The notes beneath the pieces are model-generated. The model was not told the origin of the DNA. It did not search any database and saw only the letters and a list, made by a program, of their open reading frames with translations. DNA of 64,000 bases from Roseomonas indoligenes (GTDB taxonomy: Bacteria > Pseudomonadota > Alphaproteobacteria > Acetobacterales > Acetobacteraceae), in contig NZ_JAGIZA010000012.1 in NCBI RefSeq assembly GCF_017813365.1, positions 62,001 to 126,000 on the forward strand, given 5' to 3'. Below are positions 23,936 to 31,508 of this stretch, piece after piece (positions within the stretch are counted from its first letter, which is position 1; each line of letters starts with the position of its first letter). The position numbers were made by a program, and so were the translations under genes.

Positions 23936-26236
23936 ATGCGCTGTCTTGTCATCTCGCCGACCCCGACCCATCCGCAGGATGCCGGGAACCGCCAGCGCAT
24001 CCACGCGCTGCTACGCGCAATTCAGGGGTTCGGGCACCGCGTGGAGTTCGCCTTCGTGCGGCGCGAGGCGGTGGACGACGCGGCCGTGGCGGCCATGGAG
24101 GAGGCCTGGGAGGCCCTCCACCTCATCCCTTATGACCGCTCAGCGGAACGGCAGAGCCTCGGCGTGACCCACGCCCTGGACGACTGGTTCCCGCCGGCGC
24201 TGGAGGAGGCGATCGCCGCCCTGGCGGGGGCGGAGACTTACGACCTTGTCCTCGTCGAGTACGTCTTCCTCAGCCGGGCACTGGACCTCTTCCCGGCGCA
24301 GACGCTGCGGGTCCTGGATACGCACGACGTTTTCGCCGACCGCCACCTGCGCCTGCAGGCGCTTGGCCTGCCGATCGGATTCTTCCACACCACGCCGGAG
24401 GAGGAGGCGCGCGGGCTCGACCGGGCCGACCTCGTCCTCGCGATCCAGGACGACGAGCGCCAGGTCTTCGAGGCGATGACGCGCGCCCCCGTCGTCACCC
24501 TCGGCTTCATGCCGGACGCGGCGCCCCTGCCGCCGGGCACGCATGAGGGGTTGCGGATCGGGTATTTCGGCAGCGGCAACCCGCTGAACGGCCATGCCCT
24601 GACACGCTTCCTGGAGCAGCTGGATATCGCTGGCCTGCGGGCGGCGGGGGCAGCGATGCACGTGGCCGGCGGTGCGTCCCGCTTCGCCGGACCGGCACGG
24701 CCGGGCGTGGTCCCCATGGGGGGCATCGGCGAGCCGGCGGACTTCTACGCCGGCATGGATCTGGTGGTGAACCCGCATGAGGGTGGCACGGGGCTGAAGA
24801 TCAAGACCGTGGAGGCCCTGGCCCATGGCCGCCCGGTGATCGGCACGGCGGAAGCCTTCCGGGGCCTCGGCGCCCGCGCCGCCTTCCACGCTGCCCCGGA
24901 CGCCGCCGGCACGGCCGAATACGCCCGCCGCTGGGCACGCGACCCGCGCTTCCGCCGGGACGTGGCGGTGGAGAGCGCGGCGCTGGCTGCCCGCTACGCG
25001 CGGGAGGTCCGCCGGCAGCTCGCCCCCTTCCGGTCCCGCGAGGCACTGACGGCGCTGATCCACCGCCCCGCCGCCTTGCTGGTGACGGATATTCCGTTCT
25101 GGCGGGAAGCCCTGGGCAACCAGGCGCGCATCTCCGCCATGCTGCGCTTCCTCCGCGCCGAGATGGATGTGGAGACCCTCTTCCTCGGTGACCTGCAGCC
25201 GGGGGACGAGGAGCGTGCGGCGGCGGTGCTCGGCCGGCGCGGTGCCCTCATTGCCTCACCCGGAGACCCGACGGGCCGGCAGGCCTCGCCCGTGCCGCCC
25301 CATGCGCGGCTGACCGCCTTCGAGCGCAACCACTTCGACGCCCCGCATTTCACCGCGCTGGAATCGGTGCTGGCGGAGGGGCGCCACGCGGTCGTCATTC
25401 TGGAGTACATCCGCCTGTCCTACCTGCTCCATGCCCGGCCGGCAGCGCCGCTGCGGGTGCTGGACACGCACGACGTCATGGCGCTGCGCGTCCGCAACTT
25501 CGAGCATTTCGACCGCGACCACTTCCTCAAAATCAGCATGCTGGAGGAGCTGGGCATTATGAACGGCTTCGAGCAGGTGCTGGCGATCCAGGAGTCGGAA
25601 CACGCGCTGCTGCGCGGTGCCCTGCCCGGCCGATCCCTGCTGCTGCCCCATGCCCTGCCGGACCTGCCCTGCCAGGAGAGCGCGGAGGGGGTGCGGCGGA
25701 TCGTCTTCCTTGGCGGGGACAGCCCGATGAACCGGGACGGGCTGCGCTGGTTCCTCGACCAGGCCTGGCCCGCCGTGGCGGATCTCGGGGCGGAACTGCA
25801 CGTGGCCGGGCGGGTCTGCGCCGCCTTCGCGAATTCTCGCATCCCCGGCCTCGTGCTGCACGGCGAGCTGGGGAATACCGACGCCTTCCTCGACGCCGCC
25901 GATATCGGCATCAACCCCGTGTTCTTTGGCGGCGGGCTGAAGATCAAGACGGTGGAATACCTCTGCCGCGGCCTGCCCTCTGTCCTCACGGAGGAGGGGG
26001 CCTTCGGCCTGCATGGCGGCGAGGGAAGCGCCTATCTCGTCGCGCGCTCCCGCGCCGCCTATGTCGCCCATCTCCGCGCCCTGATCCGGGACCCGCAGCT
26101 GCGGCGGCACCTGGGCGAGGGCGCTTTCCATTTTGGCCGGACGCGCTTCGGCCCTGCCGCCGCGCGCGCCGCCTGCCGCACCCTGGCCGCCCTCGCCGAG
26201 AGCGTCCGGCCCGATGTTGCGCCGCGTCCTGCCTGA
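23936..26236 (+). CDS. Tandem-duplicated glycosyltransferase (two GT-B domains in one chain)
   Basis: 766 residues. Two halves with the same order of motifs: RVLDTHDV at about residues 125-132 and again about 507-514; VLAIQDDE and VLAIQESE; GGTGLKIKTVEALAHGRPVI at about 284-303 and GGGLKIKTVEYLCRGLPSV about 665-683. The offset between equivalent residues is 381-382, so the gene arose by internal duplication or fusion of two related genes. Each half looks like a GT4/GT1-type nucleotide-sugar enzyme, with a Gly-rich start (VISPTPTHPQDAGNRQRI) only in the first. Start ATG at 23936 is preceded by non-coding sequence. The two domains may add two sugars in turn. Confidence 0.85.
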   Translation: MRCLVISPTPTHPQDAGNRQRIHALLRAIQGFGHRVEFAFVRREAVDDAAVAAMEEAWEALHLIPYDRSAERQSLGVTHALDDWFPPALEEAIAALAGAETYDLVLVEYVFLSRALDLFPAQTLRVLDTHDVFADRHLRLQALGLPIGFFHTTPEEEARGLDRADLVLAIQDDERQVFEAMTRAPVVTLGFMPDAAPLPPGTHEGLRIGYFGSGNPLNGHALTRFLEQLDIAGLRAAGAAMHVAGGASRFAGPARPGVVPMGGIGEPADFYAGMDLVVNPHEGGTGLKIKTVEALAHGRPVIGTAEAFRGLGARAAFHAAPDAAGTAEYARRWARDPRFRRDVAVESAALAARYAREVRRQLAPFRSREALTALIHRPAALLVTDIPFWREALGNQARISAMLRFLRAEMDVETLFLGDLQPGDEERAAAVLGRRGALIASPGDPTGRQASPVPPHARLTAFERNHFDAPHFTALESVLAEGRHAVVILEYIRLSYLLHARPAAPLRVLDTHDVMALRVRNFEHFDRDHFLKISMLEELGIMNGFEQVLAIQESEHALLRGALPGRSLLLPHALPDLPCQESAEGVRRIVFLGGDSPMNRDGLRWFLDQAWPAVADLGAELHVAGRVCAAFANSRIPGLVLHGELGNTDAFLDAADIGINPVFFGGGLKIKTVEYLCRGLPSVLTEEGAFGLHGGEGSAYLVARSRAAYVAHLRALIRDPQLRRHLGEGAFHFGRTRFGPAAARAACRTLAALAESVRPDVAPRPA

Positions 26237-26249
26237 TCCCGGAGACCTC

Positions 26250-26990
26250 ATGCCACCGGACCTTCCCAATGACGGCCTCAACCTGCTGCTGCTGCAGGAG
26301 GCCGACGTCGCGATTTCCGCCGCCGCCGCCCGCGCCAGGGCGGACGCGTTGCGCGCGCGCATGGAGACGGAACTGGACGCCCTGCCCCCGCCCATGCGGG
26401 ATGTGGTCGAGCGACTGATCGACGCGATCGGCGAGGTCTCCGCGGGCGTGGAGGCGGCCCGGCAGGTGGCCACGGAGTTCAGGCGGGACCGCGGCGACTG
26501 GCTGCAAATCGACCCGCTCCGTCACATCCCCGAGGATCGCGGCGTCACCCCTCCCCCGCCCCCCGCACGCTTCGAGCTGAACGCTGCCGATCCGGATTTC
26601 GTCGGCTATGGCTGGTACGGTCCCGAGGGACAGGGGCGGGACAGCCGGCGCTGGAGCGGGCAGGCGGCCGCGGCCTCGATCGTCATTCCCGATCTCGGCC
26701 CCGGTGCCATCGCGCTGGAGATCCACCTGGAATTGCCCTTCGGCGTGCCCTTCGCGGAGGATTCGATTACCGTTCTCGCCAACGGCGAGCCGCTGGACAT
26801 CACCATGGCGGAGGCGGATGCGAACCGCGCCGTCCTCAGGGCCCGGTGGGACGGGTTCGAGGCAGCGGGCGCGAATCTCGGGCTTGTGCTGCTGGGCTCA
26901 GTCCATGCTGACCCGGGCGGACGGGACACGCGCCGCCTCGGCGTCGGCTTCCGCCGCCTGATAGCGGCGCCTGCCGCCCTTGAAGGCTGA
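26250..26990 (+). CDS. Hypothetical protein with a helical N-terminus and a beta-sandwich-like domain
   Basis: 246 residues, no signal peptide. Residues 14-75 are helical with Ala/Arg/Glu (EADVAISAAAARARADAL) and may form a coiled coil. From about residue 105 there is a beta-rich domain: VGYGWYGPEGQGRDSRRWSG, SIVIPDLGPGAIALEIHLEL and ITVLANGEPLDI. A similar GW-x-PE-x(n)-W-G motif followed by a LxxPLPPG strand closes the TPR-glycosyltransferase at 42575-44887, so this is probably a small accessory domain used by local glycan enzymes. The ATG at 26250 has GGAG 5 bases upstream and begins 13 bases after the tandem glycosyltransferase, in the same operon. Family unknown to me. Confidence 0.75.
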   Translation: MPPDLPNDGLNLLLLQEADVAISAAAARARADALRARMETELDALPPPMRDVVERLIDAIGEVSAGVEAARQVATEFRRDRGDWLQIDPLRHIPEDRGVTPPPPPARFELNAADPDFVGYGWYGPEGQGRDSRRWSGQAAAASIVIPDLGPGAIALEIHLELPFGVPFAEDSITVLANGEPLDITMAEADANRAVLRARWDGFEAAGANLGLVLLGSVHADPGGRDTRRLGVGFRRLIAAPAALEG

Positions 26991-28091
26991 TCAGCAGGCC
27001 AGGTGCACCTGGAAGTCGGTCGTCAGCTCGTTGTAGCCCCAAAAGTTCCGCAGAGAGGTCCGCAGTGCGTTCGGAGCGCGCCGGAAGCCCTGCCGGTCCA
27101 TCCGCGTCACGGGCATGAGGGGCGCCAGGATGCGCCGCCAGAAATCCGTGTCGCCCCAGGCATCGACGACGCTGAGGTGCTGGCCCGGGACGGCCTCCGC
27201 CCGCCGGTCAGGAATGTCGAAGGGCGATTCGTGGAAGACCACGGATTCCACGCCGAAGTAGCGCGCCTCCAGCAGCACGGAGGAGCTGACGCCCACTACC
27301 CGTCGCAGCTCCTCCGCCGCCATCAGGACGTAGACGTTCTCGTAGGTGAGGCGCAGCGCCTGGAAGGGGAAGCCCGCCGCGAGCGTCCCGAAATCCGTGT
27401 GGGAATAGGGGTGCGGCTTGAAGGCCGCCCCGCCGTTCCCGACCGCCGCACGCAGCGCTGGGACAAAATCCGAGAGGTCCACCACCCGGCCGCCGCGGAT
27501 CAGGGAACGGTCGATCCGGGTCTGCCCGATGATCAGCGTCTCCGCCCCCAGCCGCAGGTCCGGCCGTGCCTTCAGCGCCGTGGCGGCAAGCAGGCCTGCG
27601 GCGCCGTAGAAGGCGCCGTCCTCCGCGTGGTCGGGCAGCATCGCCTCGAACACCGCCGCGTCATTCGTCTGCACGGCGAAGAAGACATCGTCCATGAAGC
27701 GCACGGGGTGCACGCCGAAGTCGATGAAGGGAATGCCGAGCAGGCTCAGGATGCGCTTCATCGATTCGGCCAGTTCGAAGCCGATCACGACGGAATCGGC
27801 GAAGGCGCGCTCCACCGCCGCGACCACGCCCTCCGGCGCGAAGCCGGCGTCGAAGATCCGGGCCCAACCCCGCCAGCTCTTTTCGGCGCCCCACATCTCA
27901 TAGAGGCCAGGCGTGTCGATCCCGCTGCCCCATGTGACGACCGGCACCTCGCACCGCGCGGCCGCCGCGGCCTGCGCGCGCACGAGCCGGTGGAACCAGA
28001 GGATGTTCTCCGTCTGCCCCGGGCGAAACCCGGTCTCGCCGGGGCGCAGCACGTCACCGGTGAAGACGATCCGGCGGATTGGACCGGCCAA
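26991..28091 (-). CDS. Putative polysaccharide biosynthesis protein of unknown family
   Basis: About 366 residues if translation starts at TTG 28091, five bases after the stop of the upstream glycosyltransferase; no ATG is available near the first protein-like residues (GPIRRIVFTGDVLRPGETG). There is no membrane segment. Motifs seen are WFHRLVRAQAAAA, PVVTWGSGIDTPGLYEMWG, FKPHPYSHTDFG and VVGVSSSVLLEARYFGVESV, the last reminiscent of glycerophosphotransferase or capsule-synthesis GT-B enzymes where a Ser-Ser-Val-Leu-x-Glu segment lies near the donor site. I take it to act in glycan assembly, with family unresolved. It lies directly downstream of the GT4 gene in the galE operon. Confidence 0.65.
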   Translation of the reverse strand: MAGPIRRIVFTGDVLRPGETGFRPGQTENILWFHRLVRAQAAAAARCEVPVVTWGSGIDTPGLYEMWGAEKSWRGWARIFDAGFAPEGVVAAVERAFADSVVIGFELAESMKRILSLLGIPFIDFGVHPVRFMDDVFFAVQTNDAAVFEAMLPDHAEDGAFYGAAGLLAATALKARPDLRLGAETLIIGQTRIDRSLIRGGRVVDLSDFVPALRAAVGNGGAAFKPHPYSHTDFGTLAAGFPFQALRLTYENVYVLMAAEELRRVVGVSSSVLLEARYFGVESVVFHESPFDIPDRRAEAVPGQHLSVVDAWGDTDFWRRILAPLMPVTRMDRQGFRRAPNALRTSLRNFWGYNELTTDFQVHLAC

Positions 28092-28096
28092 GTGCG

Positions 28097-29164
28097 CTAG
28101 CCCGCCACCGGGGCGCTCACGAGGCGCGCCGGCGCCCCGGCCAAGAATTCCAGGAAGCCCCGCGCGGCCCGCTCCAACGCCGGCAGGCCGTGGTTCTGCT
28201 CCACGTGGCGCCGGGCTCGACGGCTCATCATCCGGCGCAGCCCCTCCTCCCGCAGCAGCAGCTCGACGGCGGGCCGAAGCCCGTCCGGCCCGACCATGAA
28301 TCCGTGCTGCCCCTGCACGAAGCCGCCGTTCACGGTGGCGGAGTAGACGATCACGGGGAGGCCGCAGGCCATCCCTTCCACCACCGCGCGCGGCAGGCCG
28401 TCCATGCGGGATGTGTGGACCATGATCCGGCACCGCTTCAGCAGCGTCATCACCTCCGGCGGCTTCAGGCGCCCGGTGAGGGTCAGTCGGGACGGATCGG
28501 CCACCGCCGCCTTCACCTCGGGCCGAGGGGAGCCGCCGCCGACGAGGGCGACGCGCCAGGAGTCGGTGAAGGGAACCACATCCTCCTGGTTCTTCCGCTT
28601 CTCGTGCAGCCCGCCGACATTGACGATGTCGTGCAGCGGCGGGGCCGGCATGGGATCCGGGCGGGTAGCCTCCAGGTCCACGTATTTCGGCATGATGAAG
28701 GCGCGCCCGGCCCCGGCGAAGCGCGGGAAGTGCCGGTTCAGCTGCTCCGTGTACTCACCGAATACGAAGTCCGCGCGGTCCAGAACCGGGTCCGTCACGC
28801 TGCCGCCGACCACGAAACCGGTGAGCGGGGCCGTGCCAAACTCCCGGAGCGCCTCGTGCAGCGCGGCGTTGATCCGGTAGCTCAGCCCCTTGAACAGGAT
28901 CGCGTCCGGCGCGAAGCCGCGCACCGCCTGCACCAGCGCCGCCGAGACCTGCCGGTGCGGGATCTCCCCCGGATTGTCCGAGGGGGTGAAGGTCACGGGC
29001 ACCGCGCCGTCCAGGAAGACCTCGTGCTCCACCGCGGCGCCGGGATGCAGGCGGAACACCGCGACCTCCGCCCCGCCAGCCGCCAGGAAGCGCATGAAGT
29101 GCATGTCCCGGAACGCGCCGGCCATGGAGCGGTCGGCGTGACTCATCAGCAGGGCGATCCGCAT
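28097..29164 (-). CDS. Family 4 glycosyltransferase
   Basis: 355 residues. The N-terminal domain begins MRIALLMSHADRSMAGAFRD, then has ILFKGLSYRINAALHEAL and FGEYTEQLNRHF. The C-terminal domain has the GT4 pattern VNVGGLHEKRKNQEDVVP, LTLTGRLKPPEVMTLLKRC, and MVHTSRMDGLPRAVVEGMAC with the paired Glu of the donor-sugar site. It acts in the cytoplasm on a nucleotide sugar. The start ATG at 29164 follows the galE stop by 2 bases, giving a galE-GT-unknown operon on the minus strand. GalE may supply its UDP-galactose, a reasonable inference from position. Confidence 0.88.
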   Translation of the reverse strand: MRIALLMSHADRSMAGAFRDMHFMRFLAAGGAEVAVFRLHPGAAVEHEVFLDGAVPVTFTPSDNPGEIPHRQVSAALVQAVRGFAPDAILFKGLSYRINAALHEALREFGTAPLTGFVVGGSVTDPVLDRADFVFGEYTEQLNRHFPRFAGAGRAFIMPKYVDLEATRPDPMPAPPLHDIVNVGGLHEKRKNQEDVVPFTDSWRVALVGGGSPRPEVKAAVADPSRLTLTGRLKPPEVMTLLKRCRIMVHTSRMDGLPRAVVEGMACGLPVIVYSATVNGGFVQGQHGFMVGPDGLRPAVELLLREEGLRRMMSRRARRHVEQNHGLPALERAARGFLEFLAGAPARLVSAPVAG

Positions 29165-29166
29165 CG

Positions 29167-30186
29167 TCAGGCGCTCACGGCCTCCTTCTTCACCGCCATA
29201 CCCTTGTATCCGCTCGGGTTGCGGGCGCGCCATGCGTAGGCCGTGCCGACGATGTCGTCCAGCGCGCCCAGGCGGGGCGACCAGCCCGTCTCCTGGCGCA
29301 GCCTCTCGTTGGAGGCCACCAGCACCGGGGGATCACCCTCCCGCCGCGGGCCGAGCGTGTGCGGCACGGGGCGTCCGGCCGCCCGTTCCACCGCCGCGAT
29401 CACCTCCATCACGGAGGCGCCTGTCCCGCTGCCGACGTTGTAGCGGCAGGACGGCCCGTCCACGAGCTTGTCCAGCACGCGCAGATGCGCGTCCGCCAGG
29501 TCCGCCACATGGACGTAGTCGCGGATCGCCGTGCCGTCCGGCGTGTCGTAGTCCGTGCCGAAGACGGTGAGCGGCGGGCCGAGGCCGAGCACGGCATTCA
29601 CCGCATTGGGGATCAGGTGCGTCTCCGGATTGTGATCCTCGCCCAGCCGACCACCAGGATCAGCGCCGGCCGCATTAAAGTAGCGAAGCGAGGCGGAGCG
29701 CAGCCCGTGAATGCGGTCCGCCCATTCCAGCCCGCGCTCGGCCATCAGCTTGGATTCGCCATAGGCCGAGACCGGCGCCACCTGCTCGGCCTCGTCGATC
29801 GGGATCCGCGTGGGCAGGCCGAAGAGGGCGGCGGTGGAGGAGAGCACGAAGCGGCGGACCCCGGCGCGAACCGCCGCATCGGCCAGCCACATCGTGTGGC
29901 TCAGGTTCTCCGCGATGTAGCGCATGGGATCCCGCATGCTCTCGCCCACGAGCGAGAGGGCGGCGAAGTGCAGCACCCCGTCGAATTGCCCGCGGGCAAG
30001 GGTGTCCCGGAGCAGCTTATGGTCGGCCAGGTCGCCCACCACCAGCTCGGCCCCGGGGGAGACCGCCTCACGGTGACCCTGCCGCAGGTTGTCCAGCACC
30101 ACGACGTCGTCGCCACGGTTCAACAGCGCCAGAACCACGTGGCTACCCACATAGCCGGCACCGCCTGTCACAAGATATCGAGCCAT
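29167..30186 (-). CDS. galE: UDP-glucose 4-epimerase
   Basis: 339 residues, the usual length. The Rossmann nucleotide motif TGGAGYVGSH lies at residues 7-16. The catalytic pair is Tyr142 and Lys146 in VSAYGESK, with the SSTAALFG segment at 116-123. The substrate-side motif SLRYFNAAGADPGGRLGEDH is that of GalE rather than of other epimerases. It interconverts UDP-glucose and UDP-galactose with tightly bound NAD. It is the first gene of a minus-strand operon with two glycosyltransferase-like genes and is divergent from the plus-strand glycosyltransferase at 30357. Confidence 0.95.
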   Translation of the reverse strand: MARYLVTGGAGYVGSHVVLALLNRGDDVVVLDNLRQGHREAVSPGAELVVGDLADHKLLRDTLARGQFDGVLHFAALSLVGESMRDPMRYIAENLSHTMWLADAAVRAGVRRFVLSSTAALFGLPTRIPIDEAEQVAPVSAYGESKLMAERGLEWADRIHGLRSASLRYFNAAGADPGGRLGEDHNPETHLIPNAVNAVLGLGPPLTVFGTDYDTPDGTAIRDYVHVADLADAHLRVLDKLVDGPSCRYNVGSGTGASVMEVIAAVERAAGRPVPHTLGPRREGDPPVLVASNERLRQETGWSPRLGALDDIVGTAYAWRARNPSGYKGMAVKKEAVSA

Positions 30187-30356
30187 CTGTCATCCTCGCG
30201 GCCCGCCGAGGCCCGGGGGAAGCCTGTTTCGCAGCACCGTCGCCACCCTAGCCCAAATAACCTGGCGGCCGAAGAACACATGTTGCAGCGCGGGACGGCC
30301 GCCATTCCGGAGCATGGGGCATGGGCTGGCGCGGCGGGCCGAGGTAAGATGAGGCA

Positions 30357-31508
30357 ATGCTGACGACTTCCCGCGCGCGCCGGCTGCTCGTGCTTCTTCC
30401 CAGCGGTCGCTTCGGTGGGGCCGAGGCGCATACCCTCCGGGTGGCCGATGCCGCCGCCGCCGCTGGCATGGCCGTCACGCTCGCCGCCGGGTCGGCCCTG
30501 CACCCGGTGCTGGAAGGGCGCGGGCACCGGATTATGGATGCCGCTCTCGCCTGGCGCCGCGGCCTGCCGGAGACGGCGCGGCGCACCCAGGCGGAGGCCG
30601 CGCGGACCGCGCTCGTGGCCTCTTCCCCCGAGCTCGCCCTTCTGCCCCTGCCCTGGCCGGACCAGGCCGGCGGCGCGATGGAGGCACTGGCCGAAGCCGG
30701 CACGCCCAGCCTCGTCGTCTCCCACCTTGCCCCGCCGGGGGATCAGGCACCGGCCGGGCTGGACCCGGAGGCGCTGGCAGCTGCCGCGGCCATGCGCGCG
30801 GACTGGGTGGCGGTCTCGGCTCCGACAGCCGCGCGGCTGGAGCGGTTTCTCCGCCTGCCGCCCGGCCGCGTGACGACGATCCCCAACGGCGTGGATCCCC
30901 CGGCACCGCTGGACCGCGCGGCCGCCCGCACGGCGCTGCGCGCCCTGCTCGGCGTCTCCCCGGAAACCCCGGTCGCTTTGTTCCTGGGGCGGCTGGATGC
31001 GGCGAAGGGCGCAGACCACCTCCCGGAGCTGGCACAGGCCTTCGCGCGGCGGACCGGGGGCGTCATCGCCTGCGCCGGGGCGGGCACGCTGGAGGAGACG
31101 CTGCGGCGCGCGGCGCCGGTGGGGCACCCGCTGCGGCTTCTCGGCCGGCTGGCGGATCCGGCGCCGCTCCTGGCCGGTGCTGACCTCCTTGCCCTGCCCT
31201 CTCGTCTGGAAGGGGCGCCGCTCGCCTTCTTGGAGGCCGCGGGCCACCTGCTCCCCGTGGCCGCCAGCCCGGCCGCCCTGGAGGCGCTGGGCAATGCCGC
31301 GCCGGGCATGGCGTTCCTCGCGGATCCGGAGGACCTGGCCGCCATGGCGGACGCGCTTGCCGCATGCCTGGACCCGGCCATCGCCGGGCCGAGGACCGAG
31401 GCCGCCTGGCGCCTCGCTGCATCCTGGGACGGGGCGGCGATGGCCGACCGCTACCTCGCCCGGCTCCGCGGGCTGCTGCTCGGGGCACCCAGGGCGCCCG
31501 CCGCATGA
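30357..31508 (+). CDS. Family 4 glycosyltransferase
   Basis: 383 residues, very rich in Ala and Leu. LLVLLPSGRFGGAEAHTLRVAD is the GT4 N-terminal loop. The donor half follows: VTTIPNGVDPPAPLDR, VALFLGRLDAAKGADHLPEL and LLALPSRLEGAPLAFLEAAG with the acidic pair of the sugar-nucleotide site. Its stop overlaps the ATG of the next, two-domain glycosyltransferase by 4 bases. A TAAGAT hexamer ends 6 bases before the ATG, so the mRNA may be nearly leaderless; this is only suggestive. It is divergent from galE with 170 bases between them. Confidence 0.88.
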   Translation: MLTTSRARRLLVLLPSGRFGGAEAHTLRVADAAAAAGMAVTLAAGSALHPVLEGRGHRIMDAALAWRRGLPETARRTQAEAARTALVASSPELALLPLPWPDQAGGAMEALAEAGTPSLVVSHLAPPGDQAPAGLDPEALAAAAAMRADWVAVSAPTAARLERFLRLPPGRVTTIPNGVDPPAPLDRAAARTALRALLGVSPETPVALFLGRLDAAKGADHLPELAQAFARRTGGVIACAGAGTLEETLRRAAPVGHPLRLLGRLADPAPLLAGADLLALPSRLEGAPLAFLEAAGHLLPVAASPAALEALGNAAPGMAFLADPEDLAAMADALAACLDPAIAGPRTEAAWRLAASWDGAAMADRYLARLRGLLLGAPRAPAA

